A stretch of DNA of 64,000 bases from Limnobacter sp. MED105 (lineage in GTDB: Bacteria; Pseudomonadota; Gammaproteobacteria; Burkholderiales; Burkholderiaceae_B), in contig NZ_ABCT01000004.1 in the NCBI RefSeq assembly GCF_000170915.1, forward strand, positions 1-64,000. The letters run 5' to 3'. Shown piece by piece: positions 20,143 through 30,978 of this stretch. The position numbers and the translations under genes were made by a program. How positions within the stretch are numbered: position 1 is the stretch's first letter; each line of letters opens with the position of its first letter. Under the pieces are notes generated by a model. That model made no database searches and was not told where the DNA came from. It worked only from the letters and a program-made list of their open reading frames with translations.

Positions 20143-20206
20143 GCTGCATCAATTTTGATCCCAAAAAAGCTGCCGAAGGTGGCTTGAACATTCATGGAGT
20201 AAACGG

Positions 20207-22387
20207 GTGAGGCATACCAAAAAGAAGATTCTGCCCTTTGTTTTTGCATCAGGTTTGTTGGCAAGTTCCTTCGCGCAGGCAGCACAGCTGGGTAAGCTTG
20301 AGGTGCTGTCGGGTGCTGGCGAACCCTTTTTGGCGCAAATTCAGGTTGATCTGGTTCTGCCAGAGGAACGTGCTTCCCTACAGGCCAAGCTGGCGTCTGC
20401 TGATGCTTTCAAAGCTGCTCGCCTGAGCATGGATCCGAACCTGAAGAATCTTCAGTTTGCGGTGCAAGATGGCCCTCAGCCTGGTACGGCACTGGTGAAA
20501 ATTACCTCAGCACAGCCATTGCCAGCTGGTTTTATCGACACATTGGTTGAATTAACCTGGGCGGGTGGTCGAGTAGCCCGTGAATACACCTTGACCGTGC
20601 CTGTTGGTGTGGCCCAAGCTGCTGAGCCCGCGACAAGCCTGCCTGAAATTCGCCCTCCAATGACACCGCCCACGGCGACGGCGCCTCAAGCAGCGGCTCC
20701 CAAGTTGCCAGCTGCTTCTGAACCACCTGCAGCTTCTGCACCCAGCGTGGCTGAGGGCACTTTCAATGTTCAGCGTGGCGACACCCTGTCGGAGTTGGCT
20801 TTGCAATTGGTGGGCGATGGCGTGACGTTGAACCAGGCCATGGCTGCAATTTATGAAGCCAACAAAGCCTCATTTATTAATGACAGCGTGCACTTGATTC
20901 GCGAGGGAGCGCAAATTCAGGTTCCCAATCGAGCCGCGTTGCGAGCCCGCACTGCCAATGAGGCCTTGCTGATTCTTGCCCAAAATGACGATCGAAATGT
21001 GTATTCAGCTTATGCACGCCAAATTGGTTTGCTGACTGTTGACAATCAAGTTGCGGCAGCCGACGCGACCAGTACCCAAGGCAGTATTACTCCCCAAGAG
21101 CAAGCGCCCAAGGCGAATGCTGGTGCGCCAGCGGATCGATTGCAAATTGCTCCCGGTGCAGCTCAAGGTTCAGGTAATGCCGATGCCAATGCAGAAGAGT
21201 TGGTGGCCAAAAACAAGGCACTGGCCGAGGCGAATGAACGAATTGCATTGCTTGAGAAGAACGTAAGCGATTTACAGCGTTTGCTCGACATGCAAAAAGA
21301 CTTGAGTAACGAGCCGATCGCACCTTCAGCAGATGGCCCGGCAGTTGAAACTGATGCGACGGAATCGACGACTGTTGAAGTACCCTCTGAGACACTTGCC
21401 GAACCACCTGTGGCCAGTGAGCCCCCTGCAAGCACCGATGGCGTGCAGGCGCCCGTGGAGCAGGCCCCCGCTGAAGAGCAGCCTTTTAACTGGTTGCCCT
21501 GGATTTTGGCAGGTGTAGGCGGTTTGGTGGTGTTACTGGTGCTGCTGCTGATTGCGCGCGCACGCAAGAACAACGCCAAAAGCGATGAAGGTGAATTTGA
21601 AACTGAGGACGAGTCTTCTTTCAGCGAAGTGAATGAATTTGATGAGGCCATTGCAGCTGCCAGTGCGGGAATTGCGGCAGAGCGGGCCACGGGATTGAAT
21701 CAAGCTGAAAATTCTGATTTTGATCTGGATGAAGTACTGAATGATCGCTTAAAGCAGGCTGACGTGGATGAGGCGACACAACTTCGTGCAACCCCCGCGG
21801 AAGTGAAAGCCGAGCCAGTTGTGGCCGAAGACATTCCAGAATTGAATGAAGCTTCAGATGAGGCACAGCAACACAAGGAATCTTTGGACAGCGAGGTAAC
21901 GCTGGATTTCCCTGAGGAGGAGTCCAGCGAAGCGAAGTCCGGTTCAATTCTTGATGATCTGGACGAGATCGAAAAGGGCACCTTGGCAGCTCAGGAAGAA
22001 CTGGATGAATTGCGCAAACAACCTCTGCCCCAGCACGATGTGAATTCGCGTGAGATAGACGCTGCATTTGGCGACTTGATTGGCGAAGAGCCTGTTGACG
22101 AAAAACCTGTTGAGTTGGATGAAGCCGACAAGGCCGATGCTGCTGCGTCCGACGTCATTCCTGAAGAGGCTTTTGACAAGGCGCTTGTTGATCTGGATGT
22201 CGACGTTCCAAACCCCAAAGTTGACGATGCTACCTGGCAGGAAGTGGCCACCAAGCTGGACTTGGCGGGCGCTTACGTGGAAATTGGCGATGCAGATGGT
22301 GCCAAAGAGTTGCTGAACGAAATCGTGAAAAAGGGCGATGTTGACCAGGTTCGCAAGGCCAAGGCGCTTTTGGCCACGTTGAACTAA
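20207..22387 (+). CDS. fimV: FimV-family polar hub / peptidoglycan-binding protein
   Basis: 726 residues. Order: signal peptide (about 1-26, ending AQA), the conserved FimV N-terminal region (LGKLEVLSGAGEPFLAQI...), a LysM domain at about residues 183-245 (FNVQRGDTLSELALQLVGDG), a coiled coil near residues 325-365, Pro/Ala/Glu-rich linker, one transmembrane helix near 427-448, a long acidic cytoplasmic stretch and the C-terminal FimV helical domain (WQEVATKLDLAGAYVEIGDADGAKELLNEI). FimV organises the cell pole for type IV pili and motility. The start is GTG 20207 with GGAG seven bases upstream. truA begins at the next base after its stop. Confidence 0.92.
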   Translation: MRHTKKKILPFVFASGLLASSFAQAAQLGKLEVLSGAGEPFLAQIQVDLVLPEERASLQAKLASADAFKAARLSMDPNLKNLQFAVQDGPQPGTALVKITSAQPLPAGFIDTLVELTWAGGRVAREYTLTVPVGVAQAAEPATSLPEIRPPMTPPTATAPQAAAPKLPAASEPPAASAPSVAEGTFNVQRGDTLSELALQLVGDGVTLNQAMAAIYEANKASFINDSVHLIREGAQIQVPNRAALRARTANEALLILAQNDDRNVYSAYARQIGLLTVDNQVAAADATSTQGSITPQEQAPKANAGAPADRLQIAPGAAQGSGNADANAEELVAKNKALAEANERIALLEKNVSDLQRLLDMQKDLSNEPIAPSADGPAVETDATESTTVEVPSETLAEPPVASEPPASTDGVQAPVEQAPAEEQPFNWLPWILAGVGGLVVLLVLLLIARARKNNAKSDEGEFETEDESSFSEVNEFDEAIAAASAGIAAERATGLNQAENSDFDLDEVLNDRLKQADVDEATQLRATPAEVKAEPVVAEDIPELNEASDEAQQHKESLDSEVTLDFPEEESSEAKSGSILDDLDEIEKGTLAAQEELDELRKQPLPQHDVNSREIDAAFGDLIGEEPVDEKPVELDEADKADAAASDVIPEEAFDKALVDLDVDVPNPKVDDATWQEVATKLDLAGAYVEIGDADGAKELLNEIVKKGDVDQVRKAKALLATLN

Positions 22388-23152
22388 ATGAACAGAGTGG
22401 TCTTGGGCCTGTGCTACGACGGTCATGAGTTCGAGGGTTGGCAAACACAACCGCATGGTCGAACTGTTCAAGACTATTTGACCAAGGCCATTGAAGCCAT
22501 TGCCCAAGAGCCGATCGCCCTGACTTGCGCGGGTAGAACCGACACCGGAGTGCACGCGCGCCAGCAGGTGGTGCATTTTGATACAGCGGCAGAAAGGCCG
22601 CTGACGGCTTGGGTAAAAGGGGTCAACAACAGTCTGCCATCGAGCATTTCCGTACAGGGTGCCAAACAGATCGATTCCGGTTTTCATGCACGTTTCAGTG
22701 CGGTATCACGAACTTATCGTTACTATTTTTACAGTGCCCCTGTCAGGGATCCTTTCAAGCGTTTCATGACCTGGGTGCATTACCCGCTTGATTTGGCTGC
22801 CATGCGCCGTGCGGCAGTTTGCTTGCTGGGTACCCACGATTTCAGTGCATTTCGCGCGTCGCAATGCCAGGCAGCAAGCCCTGTGCGCACTTTGTATGCT
22901 TTGAATCTTATTGAAGCTGATGATCATTGCTATTTTGAGATTCATGGCAATGCGTTTTTGCACCACATGGTGAGAAATTTGATGGGCAGCCTAATGGAAG
23001 TGGGCCAGCACAGGCAATCCGAGGCCTGGCTTCAAGACGTTCTGGTATCCAAAAACAGAAGCCTGGCGGCAAAAACCTACCCTGCGCAAGGCTTGAGCTT
23101 GTGGAATATTGAGTACCCCGAGCAATATGGAATACAGGAACTGTTTGCATGA
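22388..23152 (+). CDS. truA: tRNA pseudouridine(38-40) synthase
   Basis: 254 residues. It modifies U38-40 in the anticodon arm. The catalytic Asp52 is in AGRTDTGVHARQQV; FHARFSAVSRTYRYYF and HGNAFLHHMVRNLMGSLMEVG are family motifs. Its ATG abuts the fimV stop and its end overlaps trpF by four bases (ATGA), so it is coupled to both. Confidence 0.96.
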   Translation: MNRVVLGLCYDGHEFEGWQTQPHGRTVQDYLTKAIEAIAQEPIALTCAGRTDTGVHARQQVVHFDTAAERPLTAWVKGVNNSLPSSISVQGAKQIDSGFHARFSAVSRTYRYYFYSAPVRDPFKRFMTWVHYPLDLAAMRRAAVCLLGTHDFSAFRASQCQAASPVRTLYALNLIEADDHCYFEIHGNAFLHHMVRNLMGSLMEVGQHRQSEAWLQDVLVSKNRSLAAKTYPAQGLSLWNIEYPEQYGIQELFA

Positions 23153-23784
23153 GAACCCGAATCAAGTTGTGCGGTTTTAAGACCGAAGACACTGTGCGTG
23201 CGGCCACTCGGGCAGGGGCTGATGCGGTGGGGTTTGTATTTTATCCGCCTTCGCCACGCCACATTGAGGTGCAGCAGGCGGGTCAGCTTGCGCGTTGTCT
23301 GGGTGCCTGGCAAACCCCTGTTGCCTTGTTTGTGAACCCTCAGGCTGATTTTGTCAATTCCGTGATCAAGGAAATTCCCAACGTGCTGTTGCAATTTCAT
23401 GGCGATGAAAGCCCTGAATACTGCGAAAGCTTCGGACGGCCTTTTATCAAGGCAATTCGCATGAAAGCAGATGTGAACTTGCTGGATGAAAGTAAAAAAT
23501 TCCACGCGGCGCAGGCCCTCCTTGTCGATTCATGGAGCGAGGCGTATGGTGGGACAGGGCATACTTTTGATTGGTCTTTGCTGCCCAAAGCGAGTGAACT
23601 CAAGCAGGCTTTGGTATTATCCGGAGGGTTGGATGCCGGCAATGTTGAACAGGCCATTCTTGGCTTGCAACCCTATGGCGTCGATGTGTCCAGCGGTATT
23701 GAGTCGGCGCGAGGCGTAAAGAGCATTGAAAAAATTGAAATGTTCTGCAAAGCGGTCCAAAAGACCGATGCAGGGCTGTTGTAA
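23149..23784 (+). CDS. trpF: Phosphoribosylanthranilate isomerase
   Basis: 211 residues, a single TIM barrel catalysing the third tryptophan step. The general-base Cys is in RIKLCGFKTEDTV, and the general acid Asp is probably in LLVDSW. LSGGLDAGNVEQAI and GVDVSSGIESARGVKS form the phosphate-binding end. It overlaps truA by four bases; trpB follows 23 bases later. Confidence 0.96.
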   Translation: MRTRIKLCGFKTEDTVRAATRAGADAVGFVFYPPSPRHIEVQQAGQLARCLGAWQTPVALFVNPQADFVNSVIKEIPNVLLQFHGDESPEYCESFGRPFIKAIRMKADVNLLDESKKFHAAQALLVDSWSEAYGGTGHTFDWSLLPKASELKQALVLSGGLDAGNVEQAILGLQPYGVDVSSGIESARGVKSIEKIEMFCKAVQKTDAGLL

Positions 23785-23807
23785 GTGAACCCAGATAGAG
23801 CAGCATC

Positions 23808-25061
23808 ATGAACAAACCCTATGAATTCCCAGACGCCACCGGCCATTTTGGTCCCTATGGCGGCACTTTTGTATCTGAAACCCTGGTTCACGCCCTGGAA
23901 GAACTGAAAAGTGTCTATGCACACTACCAAAACGACCCTGAGTTTTTGGCTGAATTTGAAAGTGAACTGAAGCATTTTGTGGGTCGCCCCAGCCCCATTT
24001 ACCACGCCAAGCGTTGGTCCGATTTGGTCGGTGGCGCGCAAATTTACTTCAAGCGCGAAGATTTGAACCACACCGGCGCCCACAAGGTGAACAACTGTAT
24101 TGGGCAGGCCATGTTGGCCAAACGGATGGGCAAGCCCCGCGTTATTGCTGAGACCGGCGCAGGCCAGCACGGTGTGGCTACAGCCACCGTGGCTGCACGC
24201 TATGGCATGAAATGTGTGGTGTATATGGGCCAGGAAGACGTGGCACGCCAGGCTCAAAACGTGTTTCGCATGAAGCTGTTGGGTGCTGAGGTAATTCCTG
24301 TGACTTCAGGTTCAAAAACCCTGAAGGACGCCTTGAACGAAGCCATGCGCGACTGGGTCACCAACGTAGAAGACACTTTTTACATTATTGGTACTGTGGC
24401 TGGTCCACACCCTTATCCCATGTTGGTTCGCGACTTCCAAAGTGTAATTGGCCGCGAATGCATTCAGCAAATGCCCACTATGGTTGGTAAGCAACCAGAT
24501 TACGTGCTGGCGTGTGTGGGTGGCGGCTCAAACGCTATGGGTATTTTTCACCCTTACCTGAACGTGGATGGTGTGAAGTTGGTGGGCGTGGAAGCAGCGG
24601 GTGAGGGCATTGAAACCGGTAAGCATGCCGCATCTCTAAGCGCGGGCACACCTGGTGTGTTGCATGGCAACCGCACGTACCTTTTGCAAAGTGAGGATGG
24701 GCAAATTATTGAAACTCATTCGGTTTCTGCAGGTTTGGATTATCCCGGTGTTGGGCCAGAGCATGCATGGCTGAAAGATTCTGGCCGGGCTGAATACGTG
24801 GGTGTTACTGACAATGAGGCGCTGGAGGCTTTCCACCAATGTTGCCGCATTGAGGGTATTATTCCCGCGCTTGAAAGCAGCCACGCCTTGGCACATGCCG
24901 CAAAGCTTGCCAAAACATTGCCGAAAGACAAGGTGATTTTGGTGAATTTGTCTGGCCGTGGCGACAAGGACATGCACACCGTGGCGCGCTTGAGTGGTGC
25001 CGAGTTTTATTGCCACCCCGATTGCAAAACAGGCGCAGAAATGGCCTGCAACAAGAAATAA
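23808..25061 (+). CDS. trpB: Tryptophan synthase beta chain
   Basis: 417 residues. PLP enzyme condensing indole with serine. Lys93 in [11 protein letters not shown] is the Schiff-base lysine; [17 protein letters not shown] and [12 protein letters not shown] bind the substrate and cofactor phosphate. It forms the alpha2-beta2 complex with TrpA, whose gene follows at 15 bases. Confidence 0.98.
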   Translation: MNKPYEFPDATGHFGPYGGTFVSETLVHALEELKSVYAHYQNDPEFLAEFESELKHFVGRPSPIYHAKRWSDLVGGAQIYFKREDLNHTGAHKVNNCIGQAMLAKRMGKPRVIAETGAGQHGVATATVAARYGMKCVVYMGQEDVARQAQNVFRMKLLGAEVIPVTSGSKTLKDALNEAMRDWVTNVEDTFYIIGTVAGPHPYPMLVRDFQSVIGRECIQQMPTMVGKQPDYVLACVGGGSNAMGIFHPYLNVDGVKLVGVEAAGEGIETGKHAASLSAGTPGVLHGNRTYLLQSEDGQIIETHSVSAGLDYPGVGPEHAWLKDSGRAEYVGVTDNEALEAFHQCCRIEGIIPALESSHALAHAAKLAKTLPKDKVILVNLSGRGDKDMHTVARLSGAEFYCHPDCKTGAEMACNKK

Positions 25062-25076
25062 ATTTCAATCTCAACC

Positions 25077-25889
25077 ATGTCAAGAATCAAAGCAGTATTT
25101 GCAAAATTAAAAGAAGAGGGCCGCAAAGGCCTGATTCCTTTCGTCACCGGCGGTGATCCAGACCCAGGCCAGACTGTGGCCATGTTGCACGCCTTGGCGA
25201 ATGCGGGTTCCGATGTCATCGAGTTGGGTGTGCCGTTTTCCGACCCCATGGCCGATGGCCCGGTCATTCAGCGTTCAAGCGAACGCGCGCTCGAGAAAGG
25301 GGTGACTTCCCGCAAAATTCTCGATTACGTGGCTGAGTTTCGCCTGACCAACCAGCATACACCGATCGTACTCATGGGTTATGCAAACCCGATTGAGCGC
25401 ATGGGTGTGGAAAAGTATGTTGCAGAGGCGAAAAAGGCCGGGGTAGATGGTGTGCTGGTGGTGGATTATCCGCCCGAGGAATCACTGGAGTTTTCCAAGT
25501 ACTTGCGCGCTGCTGAACTGGACCCCATTTTCTTGTTGGCTCCTACGTCGTCTGACGAGCGAATTGAAAAAGTTGCGAAGGCAGCCAGTGGTTATGTGTA
25601 TTACGTCTCATTGAAAGGTGTGACCGGTGCACAAAACCTGAATGCAGCCGAAGTGAGCTCCAAGTTGCCTACCATTCGCAAATTCACTGACGTGCCGGTG
25701 GGTGTGGGCTTTGGTATTCGCGATGCCGAGTCTGCATGCCGAGTCGCTGAGTCTGCGGACGCAGTTGTCATCGGTTCCGCCCTGATTCAAACTCTGGAAG
25801 CAGGCAGCCCACAAGAGGCAGCCGCTTTGGCGGGCAAGTTCATTGCCCCAATTCGCGCCGCGCTTGATTCCAAGTTCGGCGCACGATAA
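25077..25889 (+). CDS. trpA: Tryptophan synthase alpha chain
   Basis: 270 residues, TIM barrel cleaving indole-3-glycerol phosphate. The catalytic Glu49 and Asp60 ([15 protein letters not shown]) fall at the same positions as in E. coli. [11 protein letters not shown] forms the phosphate site. It is followed by accD, the usual betaproteobacterial order. Confidence 0.98.
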   Translation: MSRIKAVFAKLKEEGRKGLIPFVTGGDPDPGQTVAMLHALANAGSDVIELGVPFSDPMADGPVIQRSSERALEKGVTSRKILDYVAEFRLTNQHTPIVLMGYANPIERMGVEKYVAEAKKAGVDGVLVVDYPPEESLEFSKYLRAAELDPIFLLAPTSSDERIEKVAKAASGYVYYVSLKGVTGAQNLNAAEVSSKLPTIRKFTDVPVGVGFGIRDAESACRVAESADAVVIGSALIQTLEAGSPQEAAALAGKFIAPIRAALDSKFGAR

Positions 25890-25913
25890 AAACACCTCAG
25901 CAAGGGAAAGTGA

Positions 25914-26792
25914 ATGAGCTGGTTTGACAAAATAATTCCACCACGCATTTCATCAAAAACTCCGGGTGATGCAGCCAAGAAAAGCGTTCCTGAAGGTATT
26001 TGGGCGAAATGTAAAAGTTGTGATGCCGTGCTTTACCAAAACGATTTGGTCAGCAATGCCATGGTGTGTCCATCCTGTACTTATCACATGCGCATCGGCT
26101 CGCGGGAGCGTTTGAATTTGTTGTTCGACAACGATGAACGTGTGGAAATCGGGCAGGAAATTCTGCCCATGGACACCCTGAAATTCAAGGACAGCAAAAG
26201 CTATACCGCCCGTTTGAATGAAGCCAAAGAAGCCACAGGCGAAACCGACGCTTTGGTGGTTCAGAAAGGCACGATGAATGGCGTTGAAGTGGTGATTGCC
26301 TGTTTTGAATTTGAATTCATGGGTGGTTCCATGGGTTCTGTGGTGGGCGAGCGTTTTTGTCGTGGTGTGCAGGCAGCTCTGGATGCCAACGTTCCGTTCA
26401 TCAGTATTGCCGCCTCTGGCGGTGCGCGTATGCAGGAAGGTTTGGGATCGCTGATGCAAATGGCAAAAACCTCGGCTATGCTGGCCAAGTTAAGCCAGGC
26501 CAGGCTTCCGTATATTTCCGTGTTGACCGACCCAACCATGGGCGGTGTTTCCGCCAGCTTCGCGTTTTTGGGCGATGTGGTGGTGGCAGAGCCCAAAGCC
26601 TTGATCGGTTTTGCCGGTCCACGCGTGATTGAACAAACTGTGCGCCAAACCTTGCCTGAAGGTTTTCAGCGTGCCGAGTTTTTGATGGAAAAGGGTGCAG
26701 TGGATTGCATCGTGGATCGCCGTGAAATGAAAAAAACCCTGGCCAGCCTCTTGGCGCTGTTGATGAAAAAACAGATTGACCAAGCGGCCTGA
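25914..26792 (+). CDS. accD: Acetyl-CoA carboxylase carboxyltransferase beta subunit
   Basis: 292 residues. An N-terminal zinc ribbon ([10 protein letters not shown] ... CPSCTYH) precedes the crotonase-like carboxyltransferase fold ([45 protein letters not shown]). With AccA it transfers CO2 from biotin to acetyl-CoA for fatty acid synthesis. folC starts six bases after its stop. Confidence 0.97.
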   Translation: MSWFDKIIPPRISSKTPGDAAKKSVPEGIWAKCKSCDAVLYQNDLVSNAMVCPSCTYHMRIGSRERLNLLFDNDERVEIGQEILPMDTLKFKDSKSYTARLNEAKEATGETDALVVQKGTMNGVEVVIACFEFEFMGGSMGSVVGERFCRGVQAALDANVPFISIAASGGARMQEGLGSLMQMAKTSAMLAKLSQARLPYISVLTDPTMGGVSASFAFLGDVVVAEPKALIGFAGPRVIEQTVRQTLPEGFQRAEFLMEKGAVDCIVDRREMKKTLASLLALLMKKQIDQAA

Positions 26793-26798
26793 ATACTC

Positions 26799-28205
26799 AT
26801 GACTCAAGCAGTACCCGAACCGAAATCTTCCAAGCCAGGTAAACCCAACGCCGATGCCAGTTTGAATGACTGGCTGGCCTACCTGGAATCAATCCACAGC
26901 AAGCCGATCGACATGGGGCTGGATCGCTTGAAGGTGGTTCAGCAACACATGAACTTCACCCTGAAGGGCGTGGTGTTTACCGTGGCAGGCACGAACGGCA
27001 AAGGTTCCACATGCGCCATGCTGGAAAGTATTCTGATTCAGGCGGGCTACAAGGTGGGTATGTACACCTCGCCGCACTTGATTCGCTTCACTGAGCGGGC
27101 CCGTATCAATGGCGAGGAGGTGTCTGAGTCTGAGCTGATTTCTGCATTTGAAAAGGTAGAGCAGACCCGCGTTGCAACCGGCATTTCCCTGACTTACTTT
27201 GAGTTCACCACGCTGGCGGTGGCACTCGTGTTTTCTCGCCTCGATCTGGAGGCGGTCATTTTGGAAGTGGGTTTGGGTGGCCGACTGGACGCAGTCAATA
27301 TTTTCGATGCGGACTGCGCAATTTGCACCAGCGTAGATATTGATCACCAGGCTTTTCTTGGGCCTGATCGCGAAAGCATTGGTCGTGAGAAGGCCGGCAT
27401 ATTTCGGCCGGGCAAGCCTGCAATTGTTGGCGACCCAAAGCCGCCACAAAGCGTGATTGACCATGCAAATTCAATAGGTGCTGACCTTTGGCTGTTTTCG
27501 CGCGATTACAACTACAGCGGTGACAAGCAGCAATGGGCTTACGGCGGGCGCAGCATGCGTCGTGCAGCGCTGGCCTACCCGGCATTGCGCGGAACCAACC
27601 AGTTGTTGAATGCCTCGGCGGCCTTGGCTGCACTGGAGTCAGTTCGGGATCGTTTGCCGGTTCCGGCACAATCAATTCGACAAGGTTTTTTGTTGGTGGA
27701 ATGGCCTGGGCGCTTTCAGGTGTTGCCGGGTCAACCCACGGTGGTTTTGGACGTTGGACACAATCCCCACGCTGCTGCGCATTTGCGCGAGAGCCTCGAC
27801 AACATGGGATTTTTTCCTTACACCCATTGTATTTTCGGCATGCTGGCCGATAAAGATGCAGTGGAAGTTGTAAAGGCATTGAAAGACCGTGTTGACCACT
27901 GGCACTTGGTGCCACTGGAAGGCGACCGAGGGCGCAGCACGGAACAGTTGAAGCAGCAACTTGAACTGGCTGGCGTGGATGCAGGGGCATTTGACTGGGT
28001 TGCTAATTCCCAGGCACTGGCCAAAGGTGGTATTGCGAAGCAGCCACCGGAAAAAAGCGTGCAGAGCTACGAGAGTGTGGGTCAAGCGTATGCGGTGGTC
28101 ACTTCTGCGGTGCCACCCAATGATAGAATTCTGGTTTTTGGATCCTTCCTGGTTGTGGCGCAGGCCATGCAAGCCAAAGAAGCGCTTCGAAAACGTCCCG
28201 GTTAA
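26799..28205 (+). CDS. folC: Bifunctional dihydrofolate / folylpolyglutamate synthase
   Basis: 468 residues, Mur-ligase-type fold. P-loop AGTNGKGSTC at about residues 63-72; YTSPHLIRFTERARING and GLGGRLDAVN are FolC signatures, and VLDVGHNPHAA marks the C-terminal domain. It adds glutamate to dihydropteroate and to folates. It sits between accD and the SPOR-domain gene as in other proteobacteria. Confidence 0.96.
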   Translation: MTQAVPEPKSSKPGKPNADASLNDWLAYLESIHSKPIDMGLDRLKVVQQHMNFTLKGVVFTVAGTNGKGSTCAMLESILIQAGYKVGMYTSPHLIRFTERARINGEEVSESELISAFEKVEQTRVATGISLTYFEFTTLAVALVFSRLDLEAVILEVGLGGRLDAVNIFDADCAICTSVDIDHQAFLGPDRESIGREKAGIFRPGKPAIVGDPKPPQSVIDHANSIGADLWLFSRDYNYSGDKQQWAYGGRSMRRAALAYPALRGTNQLLNASAALAALESVRDRLPVPAQSIRQGFLLVEWPGRFQVLPGQPTVVLDVGHNPHAAAHLRESLDNMGFFPYTHCIFGMLADKDAVEVVKALKDRVDHWHLVPLEGDRGRSTEQLKQQLELAGVDAGAFDWVANSQALAKGGIAKQPPEKSVQSYESVGQAYAVVTSAVPPNDRILVFGSFLVVAQAMQAKEALRKRPG

Positions 28206-28222
28206 TTTTTTCAGGAGTGCAG

Positions 28223-28924
28223 GTGAGTTCAAATTCGCGTTCTACTGCCAGGAACAAAGTCAACAACGATCCGGTTGATGAGTTGAAACGCAGGTCCAGA
28301 AGGCGGTTGGTAGGCTCCATTGCGCTTTTTCTGGCAGCCATCATCATTGTGCCCGCTTTGGTTGAAAACGAACCATCCCAAACCAGCAGCGATGTCGAGT
28401 TGGTGGTGCCCGATCGTCCTTCCGCTGAAATTCCTGCGCAGGCGGCACAGGTTCCCGAACAGCCAAAGATTGAAGCGCCCCAGTCTACCCAAGAACAGGC
28501 CTTGGCGACTGCACCAGTTGCACCTGCCGTAGAACCGCCACCTGTAGTTTCTGAACCTGCACCTAAACCTGCACCTAAGCCCGAACCCAAGCCCGAACCC
28601 AAGCCCGAACCCAAGCCAGAACCCAAAGCAGAAACTAAGGTTGAGCCTAAGGTTGAGCCTAAGGTTGAAGATCCGATTGCTGCGTTTGCAAAAGCTGAGG
28701 TGTACTGGGTTCAGGTGGCTGCTGTCAGCGACAAGCTACGCGCAGATGCGCTGAGTAAGGAATTGAGTGGCAAGGGTTTTCCGGCCAAGGTTGAATCAAC
28801 CAGCACTGGCAATGGCACCGTATACCGGGTCAGGGTTGGGCCAATTGCAGGCCAAGCCAAAGCCGATGAAACCAAAGCCAAGTTGGCTGCTGCAGGTTAC
28901 TCCGCAGGGAGAGTGGTGCAGTGA
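28223..28924 (+). CDS. dedD: SPOR-domain protein (DedD-like)
   Basis: About 233 residues. A cytoplasmic N-terminus is followed by one transmembrane helix (LVGSIALFLAAIIIVPAL), a Pro/Glu/Lys-rich periplasmic linker containing tandem PEPK and KVEP repeats, and a C-terminal SPOR domain (VYWVQVAAVSDKLRADALSKEL... to the end). SPOR domains bind denuded septal glycan, and DedD is a divisome accessory protein. GTG 28223 is preferred because AGGAG lies five bases upstream; the GTG two codons earlier overlaps the ribosome site. It overlaps cvpA by four bases. Confidence 0.88.
   Translation: MSSNSRSTARNKVNNDPVDELKRRSRRRLVGSIALFLAAIIIVPALVENEPSQTSSDVELVVPDRPSAEIPAQAAQVPEQPKIEAPQSTQEQALATAPVAPAVEPPPVVSEPAPKPAPKPEPKPEPKPEPKPEPKAETKVEPKVEPKVEDPIAAFAKAEVYWVQVAAVSDKLRADALSKELSGKGFPAKVESTSTGNGTVYRVRVGPIAGQAKADETKAKLAAAGYSAGRVVQ
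28580..28669 (+). repeat. Short tandem repeats inside dedD (PEPK / VEPK linker)
   Basis: The 12-base unit CCCGAACCCAAG is present three times perfectly and once with changes at 28580-28627. A second 12-base unit, GTTGAGCCTAAG, is repeated twice plus a partial copy at 28640-28669. Both units are multiples of three, so copy-number change would only lengthen or shorten the periplasmic linker. Confidence 0.9.
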
Positions 28925-29412
28925 CAATTTTTGATTACATCGTCATCGCCGTGGTGGTGCTGTCGGTTATTTTGGGTTTGTTTCGTGGCATGGTCAAAGA
29001 AGTGCTGTCCCTGGCCAACTGGGTGCTGGCCTTCTGGGTGGCAAACCGCTATGGCGCAGACCTCGCTGTTTACATGGACTGGGCTGAGTCGCTGAGCCCG
29101 CCCATGAAAGCGCTGATAGGGTGCGCTGCTGCTTTTTTTGCAACCATGTTGGTGGGGGCAATTCTGATTTCTTTGCTGGGCAAAATTGTTGCGGCAGCTG
29201 GTTTGGGTTTTGCGGACCGTGGCCTGGGTGCTACGTTCGGCTTCGCGCGTGGTTTATTTATTGTTTTGGTGCTGGTTACTGGGGCAGGTTTCACCTCGCT
29301 TCCGGAACAGCCATTTTGGCGAAATGCCATGTTGTCCCCTTTGGCAGTGGATGCGATGAGAGAAATCAAACCGCATTTGCCCGAAAGTGTGGCCAAGTGG
29401 GTGCGCTACTAG
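28921..29412 (+). CDS. cvpA: CvpA family membrane protein
   Basis: 163 residues with four predicted transmembrane helices, starting FDYIVIAVVVLSVILGLFRGMVKEV, the CvpA signature. It is required for colicin V production in E. coli and tied to envelope homeostasis; its true role is unclear. It lies directly before purF, as almost always. The GTG start overlaps the dedD stop. Confidence 0.92.
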   Translation: MTIFDYIVIAVVVLSVILGLFRGMVKEVLSLANWVLAFWVANRYGADLAVYMDWAESLSPPMKALIGCAAAFFATMLVGAILISLLGKIVAAAGLGFADRGLGATFGFARGLFIVLVLVTGAGFTSLPEQPFWRNAMLSPLAVDAMREIKPHLPESVAKWVRY

Positions 29413-29421
29413 GAGCTTTCA

Positions 29422-30936
29422 ATGTGCGGGATTGTCGGTATTGCCGGTTTTTCTCCTGTTAATCAAATTCTTTACGACAGTTTGCTGTTGTTGCAACACC
29501 GTGGCCAAGATGCTGCGGGTATTGCCACGGCACACAGCAATTCTTTTTCAATGTCCAAAGGCAATGGCTTGGTGCGAGACGTGTTCCGCACCCGCAATAT
29601 GCGTTCATTGCCCGGCAATATGGGCATTGGTCATGTGCGTTACCCCACAGCTGGCTCGGCTGCCAGCTCAGATGAAGCACAGCCTTTCTACGTGAACGCG
29701 CCTTACGGCCTGGTATTGGCTCACAACGGCAACCTGACCAACAGCGAGCGTTTGAAAGCTGAATTGTTCAAAAACGATCGCCGCCACATCAATACCAATT
29801 CTGATTCCGAGGTGTTGCTGAACGTACTGGCGCATGAATTGCAGTCCAATGCTTCGGGCTACTCCCTTGATCCAGTCACGATTTTCCGCGCAGTGGCCGG
29901 CGTGCATGCGCGTGCCCGTGGTGCTTATGCCTGCGTGGCTCAAATTGCAGGTTATGGCTTGCTGGCTTTCCGTGATCCGTTCGGTATTCGCCCCTTGGCT
30001 TTGGGCAAAGCTGAAACCGAGCAGGGTACCGAGTACATGTTCGCATCCGAATCCGTGGCCCTTGTGGGCATGGGCTTTGAGTTTGTGCGTGACATTGAGC
30101 CGGGTGAGGCTGTCTTTGTCGACCTTGACGGCAAGTTGTATGCGCAGCAGTGCGCAGAGAAGTCTTCGCTGAACCCCTGTATTTTCGAATATGTGTACTT
30201 GGCTCGTCCCGATTCCGTGATGGACGGCATCAGCGTGTACGAAGCCCGCGTGAAAATGGGTGAATACCTGGCTGACAAAATTCGTAAAAGCATGCCTGCC
30301 GGCGAAATCGATGTGGTGATGCCCATTCCTGATTCTAGCCGTCCAGCTGCACTGGAATTGGCCAATCAGTTGGGCGTGCCCTACCGTGAAGGTTTTATCA
30401 AGAACCGTTACATTGGCCGTACGTTTATTATGCCTGGGCAGGCGGTACGAAAGAAAAGCGTTCGCCAGAAGTTGAATGCGATTTCTGTTGAATTCAAGGG
30501 TAAAACCGTGTTGTTGGTGGATGACTCCATTGTGCGCGGTACAACCAGCCGGGAAATTGTACAAATGGCCCGCGAAGCAGGTGCAAAGAAAGTGATTTTT
30601 GCATCGGCAGCGCCACCCGTGCGTTTTCCAAACGTTTACGGCATTGACATGCCCACGCGTGATGAGCTGATTGCCTCTGGTCGTACAGATGATGAAATTT
30701 GTGCCGAGATCGGTGCAGATGCCTTGTTTTACCAGGATATCGCAGACATGAAGCGCGCCGTTCGTGATTTGAATCCAAAGATTCAAACCTTCGATGCCAG
30801 CTGTTTTGATGGGTCGTACATCACTGGCGATGTCACCACTGAATACCTCGATCGTCTGGAATACATGCGCAAACATCCCGAGGTATTGGAGTCGGGCGGA
30901 TTGCAAATGAATCTGGGTTATTCCGCGAATCAATAA
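29422..30936 (+). CDS. purF: Amidophosphoribosyltransferase
   Basis: 504 residues, first committed step of purine synthesis. Cys2 ([10 protein letters not shown]) is the N-terminal nucleophile of the glutaminase domain. The PRTase loop is [18 protein letters not shown]. It ends the truA-to-purF block and is followed by an intrinsic terminator; metZ, which often follows purF in relatives, is not here. Confidence 0.98.
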   Translation: MCGIVGIAGFSPVNQILYDSLLLLQHRGQDAAGIATAHSNSFSMSKGNGLVRDVFRTRNMRSLPGNMGIGHVRYPTAGSAASSDEAQPFYVNAPYGLVLAHNGNLTNSERLKAELFKNDRRHINTNSDSEVLLNVLAHELQSNASGYSLDPVTIFRAVAGVHARARGAYACVAQIAGYGLLAFRDPFGIRPLALGKAETEQGTEYMFASESVALVGMGFEFVRDIEPGEAVFVDLDGKLYAQQCAEKSSLNPCIFEYVYLARPDSVMDGISVYEARVKMGEYLADKIRKSMPAGEIDVVMPIPDSSRPAALELANQLGVPYREGFIKNRYIGRTFIMPGQAVRKKSVRQKLNAISVEFKGKTVLLVDDSIVRGTTSREIVQMAREAGAKKVIFASAAPPVRFPNVYGIDMPTRDELIASGRTDDEICAEIGADALFYQDIADMKRAVRDLNPKIQTFDASCFDGSYITGDVTTEYLDRLEYMRKHPEVLESGGLQMNLGYSANQ

Positions 30937-30978
30937 GTGCAGCGAAAATTTCAGGTAAAATGTTCAACTGATTGATTT

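Noticed and set aside
20168-20184. Hairpin AGCTGCC / GGTGGCT before fimV, followed by a U tract only on the minus strand.
   Set aside because: There is no minus-strand gene upstream to terminate, and on the plus strand it lacks a U tract; probably chance or a weak structure.
29668-30933. Long minus-strand open frame (421 codons) opposite purF.
   Set aside because: purF is unmistakable on the plus strand. The reverse frame is a shadow caused by codon bias, with no recognisable domain and odd His-rich composition.
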